Positions 10,703-21,890 of a stretch of DNA of 63,212 nucleotides are shown in pieces. Position 1 is the first letter of the stretch; each line of letters starts with the position of its first letter. The translations under genes and the position numbers were made by a program. The notes under the pieces were generated by a model. It ran no database searches. It was given only the letters and a program-made list of their open reading frames with translations, and had not been told where the DNA came from. The DNA comes from Dicyema japonicum (lineage: Eukaryota; Dicyemida; Rhombozoa; Dicyemidae), in contig RDEW01000098.1 in assembly GCA_011109175.1 (NCBI GenBank), positions 18,715-81,926 on the forward strand, in the 5' to 3' direction.

Positions 10703-11219
10703 TTGTTAAAAAAATTTTTGTTAAAAAAATAAAATTAAACCACTCTTATCATATCTTTTAATAACATAATTTTCAATATCTCCCTTTACAGAAGTAGAAC
10801 TGATCTTTTTAAAATCTGCATAACGTTCTTTGATTAAATAACGTGAGTTATGCAATTTTTTTGAAATTAGATTTTAACCATTGATATTTCATAATTTTAG
10901 AGTTTATGAAGGCAAATTTCCATTCATTATTGATTGCTTCACATTGGCAACAATAATCCACCCTCTTCAAAATTGTTACTGTGTCTTTTATTGCAAGGAG
11001 ATTTTCGGAATAATAAATGCTAAGAAACTACCCATCTGAGAAAATTACATATGGAGGTAATTTAATACAATCCCTAATTATAAGCCCTAACACTATCTTC
11101 AAACCCTAACCTTTATCCCTAAACCTAAAAAATGTCATAAAATCTATCCACTTAAAATAAACACCTTTTTTCGTTGATTGATTGTAATCACAATCCATTC
11201 GTAGAATAACTCTATCTCC
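10703..11219. other. No gene; a few CCCTAA-like repeats
   Basis: About 11075-11135 holds several degenerate CCCTAA/CCTAAC units. No coding signal otherwise. Confidence 0.35.
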
Positions 11220-11835
11220 TATATTCATTGATTCTTCATCATTTTCCATCTTTTCTTTCGCATTTTTTCTGCAGCTATCAAAGTATGCCTTTGAACAAAA
11301 TCCCTTGACAAAGATAAGCCTTCTTCTTCATACTGTGGTAATCTATTTAAACGTTCAACCGATATTTGTGGCGGATGATCCACTCCAATTAAAAATCTTG
11401 AATGGAGCTTGTTGGTGCTCTCATGATTGGTAATATTGTGACTGAATACAATATCTCCCAGACTGGATTGATATTTCCCCAGATTTCCTTCAGTAGAAGA
11501 AGCGGATGATAACCGTTTTTTTAAGAGATTGATTTAACCTATACATTATTATATAAATGATAACTCTCTACCTGGCCTAGAACCAACGGTGCTCTTGTTC
11601 TTCTAAAATATGTTTAACATTTAGCCTGTCACAAATTTATTTGAGAAAAGAGTTTCTGAACTCCAGACCATTGTCTGTTTGAAGTATAATAGTGATCCAT
11701 GGGTGTAAAAAAATTTCTGGAAAATCTGAGATATTTGCACTTCCTGGAAAGCGACGCATCAAGAAATCCATTTTCTAGATATTCAATTATCTGACGCAAC
11801 GTATCCATGTTCAGCTTTAAACTTAATACCATGTG
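11220..11835 (-). pseudogene. Retroviral-type integrase fragment
   Basis: Minus-strand segments in three frames: ILQTDNGLEFRNSFLK (about 11690-11635), carrying the Asp of the second catalytic position; DRLNVKHILEEQEHRWF just after; then SLGDIVFSHNITNHESTNKL and a stretch with VDHPPQISVERLNRLPQYEE (about 11470-11330). The order Q-[ST]-D-N-G-x-E-F, then the YNT...HSST-like region, fits the integrase core of Ty3/Gypsy or Ginger-type elements. Several frame breaks; the first catalytic Asp is not visible. Different from the integrase at 22-26 kb. Confidence 0.6.
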
Positions 11836-12039
11836 CAGTAATAAAATTATTTTTTTTAAATTTAAATATTAATAAAGTTTTTTTGTTAATTAAAAATAAT
11901 AAAAAATCATTAAAATGACACTCTATTCATATTGACTAAATTTTTGATACTTTATGTTTAAAATATTAACGATTTAACTAAAAATTACATTATTCAACTC
12001 AGAAAAATCTGAATTAGTTAGTTTGAGCACATTCGTGTT

Positions 12040-12990
12040 ACCAGTAAGCACTGTTAATGGTTTTGTTTGTGCCATGTTTTCGATTATACTTTCGATTAGT
12101 CTTTTCCATTTTTTCGATGTCGTGCTCATTTCCTGATTTCGTCCAGATCGTCCGCATCTATCTGTCGGCCCCCGATCACTGCGTAATCCTTTGCAAGTGT
12201 CCTAGGAAGACAAGTTCTTGGAAGTCCACTGAATGCAGGAGATACAGTATGCCGAAAAATTCTTCCATGGCCGCATTGCATGGTGTCTGTTTAACCATCC
12301 GTAGAATATGTCCAAAAAAGCGCCAGCAGGATTCAAGTACGTTCAGGCATGTTGGTCCACAATCAGTCAGTCTGTATAATTTATTGTTTGAGATTTTCTT
12401 TGGCCAAGAGTATCCAAGGAGTTTTTTTAGTTGGCCTCTGTGAAACGAGTCAATTTGTTCCATATCTTTCTTTGATGTCAAGTTGTTCCATATCCCAAGT
12501 ACCAGCGTTGTACATGAGGACTGGTCGGACAAATCATTATATAAGCGTAATCGCATCTTAGAAGGAATTTGATTCTTTCTCATCAGAATGGATTGTAATT
12601 TTTTAAGTGCTATTGTGGCCAATATCTTTCGTTGTGTTATATCTTCTGAATCGCAAATTAACGATCCGAGTTTTCGGGTGTTCCATCACTTCTCAACGCG
12701 GGTTGGCGTTCTTTCAATGGTGGTTATTTCAGATTTGTCTTCATTTACTTTAATGGGGCCACTTACTCAAAGTTGTTTTGGCTTCCTCCATTATATAGTC
12801 TATAAATTCCCGATCTTCTGGGACAAAATCGACGTCATCCGCGTAAAAGAACCTCGACAGATTATCGGGAGCGGATTTTAGTGATTCCCCCGAGACTCCA
12901 TCACATCCTGCAGCTCTGTTATTGTTCATATAGTGGAATGCTTCTAGGACCTCCGAATGTGTTATTTCGTTTGACAAGCTCCACGGATAT
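12040..12990 (-). pseudogene. LINE RT remnant, FRGRPR family (RT and C-terminal part)
   Basis: From the 5' side of the minus strand: VLEAFHYMNNNRAAGCDGVS and FFYADDVDFVPED (12977-12750), then after a deletion TLVLGIWNNLTSKKDMEQID, FHRGQLKKLLGYSWPKKISN and FFGHILRMVKQTPCNAAMEE (12622-12176). This resembles LINEs whose C terminus reads SFHRRQLRRILG...GHILRM...FRGRPR. The YADD box is present but most of the palm has been deleted. Related pieces lie at 32.0-33.0, 38.6, 39.7, 47.9-48.3, 50.7-51.5 and 62.6 kb. The 3' tail near 12040-12100 matches 38.8 and 57.9 kb. Confidence 0.75.
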
Positions 12991-13204
12991 TCAAAAATAT
13001 GGGTCTATAGGCTAATTTAAGTGAAACGGTTTGTTTTGATGAATTTGACAATTTTGTATTTTTTTGAGCCAACTTCATAGACACTTACGGTCAAAACCAA
13101 GTTGTCTAGATGCTTCTCCAATGTTTCCTTTGCACTCTAACAATTTTTTTAATGCGGAAAGTTTTTCTTATAATTTTTTAATTTATTTAACAAATAATGT
13201 AATT

Positions 13205-13715
13205 AAATTAAAACAGCAATTCATCTAAAGTGGTCCCCGCTGATTTTATCGACGTTGCGCTGCGTCTCAAGATTGCAACAGAGATCAACTGGAGAAACCA
13301 CGGGGTCTCACATGCAACGTGGCTTTTTAGTGTTGCTAGGCGTTCAAGTTTCTCTAGGAAAAGAAGCGATTTTCCACTTATTCGTCCAGTTGTCTCGACC
13401 ACAATGAGATAGAAAGTGAACCGATCGTGCAATGCTTCATTTTTTTCTCCTTTGCTTTTATTGTTTTTCCGCAGAATACAGTGTGACAACTGCGCTCCCG
13501 ACAATGTTGGATGGGCAAAGTGAGTCGACAGTGGTAGCATCCCAGACCAAAGGTTTCCCCTTTTCGAATAGGAAAATTGTGATCCCGTCGGGACGTTTTC
13601 TGTCTCCTCTGTCCAAGCCAACAGGTTTAAGTATGGCTGGGTATCCCGCAGACTCAAGGGCTCGATGAAAATTCAGTTGATTTTCTTTGATTGATAAGAC
13701 TTTCTTCTTTGCCAT
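13205..13715 (-). pseudogene. R2-like retrotransposon C terminus (endonuclease domain, family 2)
   Basis: The segment at 13715-13460 reads FHRALESAGYPAILKPVGLD, then KRPDG...LVWDATTVDSL: the P-D...D core of the restriction-like endonuclease of this retrotransposon group. After a frameshift, 13460-13210 reads FTFYLIVVETTGRISGKSLL and VAILRRSATSIKSAG, the conserved F-x-P-x-x-x-E-T-x-G C-terminal tail. 5'-truncated. The same family's 3' end occurs at 30.6-30.86 kb (minus) and 47.27-47.43 kb (plus). Confidence 0.75.
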
Positions 13716-14640
13716 TCAACAGTTTGTAACCTAGAGCTTTGTTCACTTAATTTGTTCATGTCAAAGATAATGTGCGTATTTGAAATAAATATATTAAATA
13801 ACTTAAAAAAATTAATTTATAAAATTTAATTTAAAAAAATCGTGCCAAATTTTTTCCGAAAATGGGCTTATTTTCGGAAACCAGGTATTAGTTTTTGGAA
13901 ATTGCTTTTGAAATTCATTCCTTATTTTTCATCTTAGTTCTAATAATTTTAATAATTGAGAAAATACAAATTACATATCACGTAATCCCGATGCATTCTA
14001 ACAGAGACCTCATCTTTGCCCGGACTGCTAGTGATTTAAAAAGAAATGAAAAAATACTAAAAAATAATTAAAATAATTATGTTTTACTTTAGGACAATTT
14101 TATTTTTTAAATAGGACAATGTCCTATTTTTTGTCCTAAATAGAACAATTTCCCTATTAATCATACTTCTGATGTTTCCTAAGTATGTTATGAAGGGGAT
14201 AAGCTACGCTTACCTATAAGAAATAAAGACATGAAGAGCACTAGAGCTACGTCATAGTGCAGCATAACTATCTCACCACCTTAACTTTCTGATCAAATAA
14301 CCACTAGACTTACTGATCCTTTGAAATTTCAAATCCAATTAAGAGACAAATAAATCGATAAAAATTTAATATTAATAATAACCGGCTCAATCAGTGAATG
14401 AATTGCAATATTCAGCATATGTTTCATCAAACTCATCAACAGATTCATCGTTGGATAATAATAAATCTTCGAAGATTATTGAATCTACTAAATGAATGTG
14501 AAATAACTACCACTAATCGATATCTTCTTAGATGTCATTCTACGAGGTGGCAATATAGGCGGAGATTCATAGGTAGATGAACCCAAATCTGAAAAGGAAC
14601 GTAACTCGAATGATTTCACTGGATGAGATTCGAACTCAAT
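13716..14640. other. No gene; contains a short perfect hairpin
   Basis: AAATAGGACAATGTCCTATTT (14109-14129) is a 10-bp perfect inverted repeat, with further TAGGACAAT-type copies on both sides (14092-14150), as in subterminal repeats of non-autonomous DNA transposons. Otherwise no coding signal. Confidence 0.35.
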
Positions 14641-14649
14641 CCTTTAATA

Positions 14650-15454
14650 TTTCTTTTTGGTGGTAAGTCAGGTACTTTCACTGATTGACTTCTCGTAGTA
14701 GTAGCAGATATTGACTGTTGGACCACAGAAGTTTGAAATCTTGGTGGCAGTTCTGACGACTTTAATAGTGGCTTGTTTGTAATATCGTCGACGAAGGTGA
14801 TTGGATCCTAAAATTTGAGGCTTTCATTTGTTGTTTGAGTTCAGGTTTTTCTTGTGCAATATTTCTTTTTGGTGGTAAGTCTGGTACTTTCACTGATTGA
14901 CTCTTGTAGGATTAGCAGATATTGACTGTTGGACCACAGAAGTTTGACAATCTCTAGGTGGCAATTCTGACGACTTTAATGATGGTTGTTAGTAATATTC
15001 GTGACGAAACGATTGAATCTAAATTTAAGGCTTTAGTTTGTTGTGAGTTCAGGTTTTTTCTAGTGCAATGTTTCTTTTTGGTGGTAAGTCTGGTACTTTC
15101 ACTGATTGACTCCTTGTAGGATTAGCAGATATTGACTGTTGGACCACCGAAGTTTGACAATCTTTGGTGGCAGTTCTGACGACTTTAATAATGGCTTGTT
15201 TGTAATATCCGTCGATGACGACGATTGAATCTTAAATTTTAAGGCTTTAGTTTGTTTTGGGAGTTCAGGTTTTACAGGTGGGTCTTTTTCTTTAAATACA
15301 GATTGTATTTTCAAGAATTTTCTTTGTGTAGATTGGTTGTTTAGTGGTGTTTTTGCTTGCTTTGGTTAGGCTCGACATAAATTTGATTGAAATTCTTTAT
15401 TAAATCTGAAACGTTGTTATCTTCGCTATTTTTTGCTCGCATGTTTCTATCCAT
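14650..15454 (-). CDS. Gene C of the VxxL[IV] cluster; SH3-ligand repeat protein
   Basis: The start at 15454 gives MDRNMRAKNSEDNNVSDLIK followed by NFNQIY, the same N-terminal motif as genes A, B and D. A small frame break follows (a very short intron or an indel), then KEKDPPVKPELPKQTKALKF and a tandem array of about 70-residue units (three copies in 14651-15285). Each unit contains SQSVKVPDLPPKRNIA, whose P-x-L-P-P-K-R fits a class II SH3-domain ligand, and KSSELPPRDCQTSVVQQSIS. The 210-nt period is a multiple of three, as expected for coding repeats, although the units carry single-base indels that break the frame. No signal peptide or membrane segment; likely a cytoplasmic scaffold, by inference. 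The 3' end is unclear. Confidence 0.5.
14651..15285. repeat. Three ~210-bp tandem repeats inside gene C
   Basis: The landmark TTCTTTTTGGTGGTAAGT starts at 14651, 14863 and 15072, giving periods of 212 and 209 bp. Units are similar throughout, with small deletions, most in the middle unit. Confidence 0.85.
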
Positions 15455-15647
15455 TCATAATTCTGTGTATTCTTTGTACGTCAGTTGATTATATATTACA
15501 GCCTACTTTTACCGAAAACCGATTTCTTGGAAGTTTATTAGTTTCCGGGTTCGAAATAAATTTGCATACTTTTTGCGAATTTGAATCTATATCCTGAACT
15601 ACTTTTTGCAGTTTCAGTAAAAATGATATAAATAGAATTTTTAATAT

Positions 15648-17186
15648 TTAATGGTTAAGCGAATACGAGTAGGTAAACTCTGGAGGATGGGGTAGACTCG
15701 ATATCGGTGAAAATACGAAGTTGGTTAAATCTGGAGTAAATTTTTGAAAGTACCCGTTTCAGATTTATAAAATAAACCAGTTTTTTGAATTTCTAGTGAA
15801 TTATCAATTCTAGGAGAATTGACTGTGCGTCCTTTCGGTAATGGCGGGGGAGTATTAGGAGCATTGTCTAAATAGAATATTTGGGGTACAAATTTCGTAA
15901 TGCTTCGATTGTCGAACGGGTTTTTCCAGGCATGTTGGTTTCCCTGTTGTAGGGGATGATCAATATTTTGAGTTTCTGTTATATCTGATAAATCATCCGA
16001 GAAGCATATATATCTATCGTTACCCTTATTAAAATACTTTCTGAATTTGCAGGGTTCTTTAGGGGGAGGCTGATTTTTCTTGTCGAAGATATTTGGCCTA
16101 TAATCGGAGGTTTAAATTTGGTATTCTAAGAATTGGTGGAGTCGTAGTTTCTGTAGTACATATTATTATTGTCGATTACCAATTTAGCTGACTAGTTTTT
16201 TTGGTGGATGGCTCAATTGGAGTTGAATTTTTCGCTGTCGACAAATTTTTGGTGATTATTTTGGAGTTTGAGATTTTGGTTTCTCAAAATTTTCGACATT
16301 TCTGTGTTATATATTATAATACCAATTTGATTTTGTTTAAGGTGCAGAGGTACTTCTCTGCTGGTGATTGATTTGAACATCATATATTTTTGGTGAGTGC
16401 ATCGTGGATCAGAGGACTGCGATGAGCTTTGGGATTTAGGGTTATCTATTCACATAAGGATTAGATACCAATTTGCTGATCAATGTTGATTTCCACGTGT
16501 GTTTTTGTCTCTGACTTTTTACGTGAAGAATCATCGAATTTTGAAGGCTCACAAGAGGCTTATCGGAAAGCGATGAATTTCTGAATAGTTAGAATGTTGA
16601 TTAGAATACCAGTATGTTTTTCATTTAGTTGGGTTGCGTAGTGCTCCACTGATTTTCTACGTGACATGGAATCATCCTTTGTGGTGTTACTGGAACATTA
16701 GACTCCGCGGGGTTCAGATTAATATGACGATTAAAATCCGGTTTTTGATTCATTTATTGCTGCAAGATTTCTGTAATCCAATATGGACTGATTGTCTATT
16801 TTCTTGTGGCTTGTCTGTAGTTTTAGAGATTGGTGGATCTAGATTTAATTGGGTCTGTCGATAAATTGAATCTCATACTCGTTTTTGGTTGATTTGACAC
16901 GGATCGGGAGTTTTGAGAGTTACTGTATTCAGATTAGTGAGACTTGAGCTGTTGGGAGGTGCTACGGATATCAACATGATATAACTAATAATCTTTTGTT
17001 GCGAAAACTGGTTTTCAATTGAGTGTTTGGGTTTTGAGCTTTTTTGAAAAATGTATGTTTGAGTTTGCGGTTGGTTTTGCTTCTGATTTTTTAGTTAAGA
17101 TTGAATCGTATGTGTTTACTAGGTCAGACACTTTAGTTTTTTGAGTTTTTGTTGGTCGGCACTGTCTGAGGCTTGTTTTTGTTCAT
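15648..17186 (-). CDS. Gene D of the VxxL[IV] cluster; Pro-rich, repeated exon-intron modules
   Basis: The likely start at 17186 gives MNKNKPQTVPTN, and after a 1-nt break TKVSDLVNTYDSIL (about 17135-17095), the family motif. Downstream, exons alternate with very short GT...AG introns that follow a shared (C)AAATTG-type exon end: 16446-16468 (23 nt), 16302-16322 (21 nt) and 16151-16179 (29 nt); a fourth candidate at 16581-16609 (29 nt) follows a diverged exon end. Splicing the first two joins DQQID to NPKSQSSSQSSDP, and NQI to EMSKIL. The 3' part reads KKNQPPPKEPCKFRKYFN, RYICFSDDLSDITE, then NAPNTPPPLPKGRTVNS, with SH3-ligand-like proline motifs, ending LPHPPEFTYSYSLNH at 15648. Some single-base breaks remain. 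Probably a cytoplasmic adaptor-like protein; function unknown. Confidence 0.5.
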
Positions 17187-17349
17187 CACAGTCGATGTGA
17201 GATGTTTGCGCATTTTTATATATATCATTACGGAAAATTTCTAGTTATGAATGTGATTTGCATATTTTAACCTTTATTTTGTGATTTTCTGAAAGCTGGA
17301 TTCTGACATCGATGCTATTTAGCTTCAATTCTCGGTCTGGATCGGTTCA

Positions 17350-17750
17350 TTAGTTAAGGATACTCATTTTGTCTTTTAACTCAGTGATCATTGGACAATA
17401 AATATTGACACATATTGACCGTGATCTGTCAGCATATTTGTCTGCTGTACGTGGGCTACATTTAGACAGAGATCGGACATATTTGAAGCTAGCGAGATCA
17501 GCTAAAGAGGCACTTGGTCTTGCAAATTTTTGGCTTCTCAAGTGGCCAAGCATCCTAGGTTTAAAAAAACAGACTTTCACTTAATTGCTCTAGTTTTCTC
17601 GACAGTAATACACGGAACGTCAACCGATTAAGATCGCTTGGTATTTTTTTATTTTTAGCGGAAAGTGTTTTTACGCCTCCTTGTAATATTAGTCTCAAAA
17701 CATGTGAAGTCTCATACCTCCCCTTCAAATGGAAAGATTGCAATTCTGTA
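17350..17750 (-). pseudogene. Possible R2-like C-terminal remnant
   Basis: 17743-17561 reads GGVKTLSAKNKKIPSDLNRL then TFRVLLSRKLEQ, which aligns loosely with the post-endonuclease tail of the R2-like families (KNKSKGEKNEALHDRFTFYL at 13.4 kb). The next frame (17580-17350), with SLADLASFKYVRSLSKCSPR, has no recognised relative. Low certainty. Confidence 0.3.
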
Positions 17751-18239
17751 AGCGATATTCTCCTTCCAGACTAGCAAGCAAACTCCAATGCACATATTAC
17801 TGCACCATTCAGTAATATTGGGAATTCCCAACAATTCCCTGTCATGGAAGAGCATTTTATTTGTGGTATTGAAAGCTCCACCTCATCGATAATGACGTTG
17901 TTGACTTATGAGGAGCACAAAAATCGAATAACATGCATAAAATAATTGGTGAACTAAAGAAACATGTGACATCAAAGATTTAAAAGAACTAGGAAACATT
18001 GAATTCTTGTTTCTATAGTTATGAGTCTTAGGGTGTAGAGTCGGAGTTGAGGGGGTTTTTCGTATAGTTGGACTCGGAGTTGAAGAAATAATATTTGAGG
18101 AGTCGGAGTCAATGATCAAAAGGTCGACTCCGATTCCTTCTTGATCGGAAATTTTGTTTAATAGTGTAAGACAAAATTCAAATAGTAATTTAAATAATTA
18201 ATAATATTATAAGGAAAAAGAAAAAGAATAGTTAATTTT

Positions 18240-21150
18240 AATTCAGCTGTTGGAGATGCACAAGCTATTCCCACGGACAACAGCCAACGAGAGCCTCTCC
18301 TTGAGCCATCTCGTCTCACGAAGATCACCAGTTTTGTCAGTTAGTAGTTTTCCCAAATGGTTCAGGAACTTCAGCGTTTTAGGGCCAAAGTTCCCCGAAG
18401 TTTCAATCGCGACAGGTGCGAAAATGTACCTGTCGCTGATATCCGAGTATTAGCATTTTTTACTTCCTCTGCTTGAGAAGAAGGTCTGCCCGGTGAATAA
18501 TTTTTTTGCTTGGGGCGAAAGAGCAGACACAGGTCACATCCCATACAAGGTTTCTCCCTCGCTCAAAAGGAAAGGAGGTCATGCCGTCAGGGCGTCTTCC
18601 GTTGTCAAATAGACCAGTCGGTTCGATCCGGCAACGGAATCCAGCCGATTCTAATGCCCTCTTAATGATGCCGTTCATTGCCGAATGTCGAGAAGATCTG
18701 CCAATTCCGCTCCGGCATGAGAGGAGGTGGAGACCCAGTTCGTCCGATAGACAGCCACATTTGCACTTCGATTTGGTGCAAACAGGCAATCCGAGGTGTA
18801 GACATACAGCTGTACGGAGTGAGTCATCATCCAACAATCCACCAACTTCTTGACATGGGTAAACCCCAAGCCAAGATCCATCAACCGCCTCCCTCGAATT
18901 TTGGAAACAATCCAGGCGATGTCCATAGAGCCGGCTGACTAGGTTGGATGCCAGAGCATTCCATCTATGGATCATCCAAGACGATTGTTGGTCTGGATTA
19001 CGCGGCTCGCCAAGCCCTTCACTTCGCCACACGTCCATGTATTCAACCAAGTCATTGGACAGTTTCCGAGATGGAAGCTTTGAAAGAATTGAGTCCACTT
19101 GGTTTTTGCATGAAAGTTTTGAGGCAAAATACGCCGGGCCAGCAATTTGGCAGGGAGTAGTAAGACCGATTCCACCCAATGATATCGGTAATTGAGTCTG
19201 TATCCATCCAGGGGTGTCAAGAGAAACGTTAAGTACGAATTCAGTACATCTTTTGAGGCAATCAGAGTATTCCATTAAAAGGGAATCACACTTATAACAT
19301 GGTGCAGTCCTTAGTAAATAGTTTAATCTTGGAATGGACAAGCAGTTTCTCAATAGGAAGAGGGCAATATGGTTGTCAACATGCCGCAAACGGGTCTCAA
19401 AAGTACCGAGCTCTATTGTCCTTTCTTTAAACACGTCCACAATTTGGTCTTCGAATATAGGAGAACCAAGGAACAGAGACTCCCCAACTGGAACCGATGC
19501 ATAATTTTCGAGAGTGTATTTAAACTGGTCATTGTAGAAAGTAGTCAGATCGGGACTCAAATTGATCTTGATTAATTCACATTTGGCCTTGTTGACAGAA
19601 AGGCCAATCGCTTCGAATTCAGATATCAAACGACGCACGTCCTCCAAAACTGTATCTGGATGTCCACCAATGATTCCGTCATCCAAATACCATAAATTTA
19701 AAGGTGATTTTAAGCATGCGGCTACTCCTGGATCCCCAAAGCAAAGAGAAGAGGTCCAAGTGGGTCGCCTTGTTGAACACCAGTTCGTGATTTAATGATG
19801 GCATCGTGGAAAACCAATGATGATGGATTAGAATATGAAAGGCGAACAATCTCCCAAATATGTGGTAAATTTTTTTGGCATAACTCCAATAAATGATCTC
19901 TCCTTATGGAATTAAATGCGTTCTTAAGATCTACTTTGCAGACAACAACGTCCTCTTTGCATTCGGACGACGACGTGAAAAAACTCCTCACTGCGTGGAC
20001 ACAAGCCTCTGCACCGCCACGAACTCCAACGCCCATCTGTATAGGACTGAAAATAGGAAGTAATCTTTGAACCCCAGAAAAGCAAGCGACTTTAGCTGCA
20101 AGTCTCCTGAAACACGTTTCCAATAGCAATCGGTCTGACACCGCCGTCAGGCTTTCGGAGAGCAACAAGATTAGCAGAAAATAACATATCTCGACCGAAA
20201 GGAGACAAACATCCAGAAAGAATTTTGTTGATCAGTTCGCAAATAACATTCGAAAGATCCTTTCCGACAGATCCCATCATTGGAGCTGTGAGATCACGTA
20301 GGTGACCGGGTCTCAAGCCATCAATACCACCTCCACTACTAGGACGAAATGAACGCAGGGAGGTGATTATATCTTCGTTAGAGGCGAGCAATTGTTCCTC
20401 GTGGAAAGGTTTTATAGTTCTCAAGTCTTCGGGGGATCCGGGGTGTTTTTCTCGTAAAGACATGAGCGTTTCAGGGGTGTTTTTAAGTGTCCCAGGATCA
20501 CAAACTAATAGCCGTACAGCACCGCGAATATCGCCTTCCATAAGTTTCATCCTGATTAGTTTCTTTATTAAGCGAAGTTCCTCCGTTTTCGGACGCTTTG
20601 AACTCCGGGGTGCAATTTGAGTTGATTTTAAAGCAGTAAGTGACATTTTATGTTCATTTAGAAACAGTCTAACTCTCTTTTTGATATTCGTTGCGAGAGA
20701 AGTGGATGCTTCCGTTGGTCTTCTGATCCCAAGAGTGAGTGACGGGAAAAGGAAAAATTTGACCCATTCCGAAGAGACGGCGTCAGGCTTCAAAACATCC
20801 TTGATGGTGGAGATCAAGGCCTCGGCAACAGTTCTCGCACCTTTGGGTATCTTCACAGGAATGGTCACGTCCGAGCGCGTCCGAGAGACCAGTTTCAAAG
20901 CTTCATCAGGATCTGCAACAAGAGTAGGGTCAAACGGTTCAATGCAAGCAGCGTGACCATTAGGAAACCCCGAACCAATTCCAAGGCACGAGCGGCAGTG
21001 CCATACCCCAAGAGCACGGATAGAGGCCTGAGAGAGCTTCAAACACCCGATGTGGAAGAACACTCCACAGGCAGAACAAGAAATTCCAAACTTTCTCAAA
21101 TTGCTCATGTTGCAGGCAGAGCAATTAGACGATGACTTTTCGAGTAACAT
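18240..21150 (-). pseudogene. Nearly full-length PHD finger-RT-endonuclease retrotransposon (R2-like)
   Basis: Minus strand, in order. PHD-type zinc finger: CSAC, CSACGVFFHIGC, HCRSC (C4-H-C3), residues about 10-55. Then a linker with VTIPVKIPKGARTVAEALIS; RT fingers GGGIDGLRPGHLRDL and DGGVRPIAIGN; a frame break near 20100; DLKNAFNSIRRDHLLELC; GVQQGDPLGPLLFAL; a second break near 19720; intact LNLWYLDDGIIGGHPD. The 408-residue C-terminal frame (19686-18460) has the knuckle CKCGC-x7-H-x3-C and the endonuclease core RRPDGMTSFPF...LVWDVTC. After a third break, 18450-18245 reads IFAPVAIETSGNFGPKTLKF, the conserved tail. It would copy itself by target-primed reverse transcription. Only three frame breaks, so it is recent or partly mis-sequenced. 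Confidence 0.85.
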
Positions 21151-21345
21151 TCCACTGAATCAACAATAGGCGAAAATCAAGAATAGGGGAATAATCTCAA
21201 TAGGCGAAAATCAAGAATAGGGGATAATCTCAATAGGCGAAAATCAAGAATAGGAGAATAGTCTCAATAGGCGAAAATAGTCAATAAGAGAAAGTCAAAA
21301 ATAGGAAAATAATCACAATAGGCGAAAAACAACAACAACACACAA
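21151..21345. repeat. Five ~34-bp tandem repeats upstream of the retrotransposon ORF
   Basis: Units beginning CAATAGGCGAAAATCAAGAA start near 21165, 21199, 21232, 21266 and 21318; the last two are diverged and the fourth is longer. They sit immediately before the retrotransposon start codon (minus strand), where a 5' untranslated region or promoter would lie. Confidence 0.8.
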
Positions 21346-21539
21346 CGACAACACGTTTTTATTTTACAAATATTAATTGTACGATAGGACAAAGACACGT
21401 CAAATTTTGACTAATTTAAATTAATTTAATACTAGATATAATAATTTAAATTAATTTTTCTCCATATTATTTGTATCCCAAATTGTTATTTGTCACATCG
21501 TGATTATACATTGTTTCAATCTCAAGAACATTTATTGAG

Positions 21540-21890
21540 ATTCCATCCAAATATTCTAAATATTGTTGATAAAAAGGATTCAAACAATGAACAAACATTC
21601 AATAGTATTAGTTTCCTCTGATGTACCCCTTAAAAATACTACATCTCCAAGTCAGCCAGTATTAAATAAATTTTTAATCTGATATTACTATCATGGATGC
21701 TGAAAATTTTAAAATGCATTCCATTGAACTTGTTGATGTGAAAAGGGATCTCTTGCTCTACCTCCTAACAAGTCAGCGTAGAAAGGCTGTTTTCTGGTCT
21801 AAAATTTATCAAATCAGACTTCGAGCTTTTATGAAGAAAGACTGTCGAAGTTATATTATTTCTAAAAAATAATAGTTAAATTTTCTTTTC
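21540..21890 (+). pseudogene. hAT transposase C-terminal (dimerisation) remnant
   Basis: About 21765-21880 reads SVERLFSGLKFIKSDFELL and, one frame over, SSFYEERLSKLYYF. This is the conserved hAT C terminus (S-x-x-x-E-R-x-F-S ... L), which mediates dimer formation. Frameshifted and without a start, so inactive. It is placed as expected just inside the right terminus of the hAT element. Confidence 0.6.

Noticed and set aside
18943-19195. Plus-strand frames overlapping the retrotransposon
   Set aside because: Antisense shadows of the 408-residue RT/endonuclease frame.
21151-21345. CRISPR-like array
   Set aside because: Units are contiguous and lack unique spacers; the sequence is eukaryotic.
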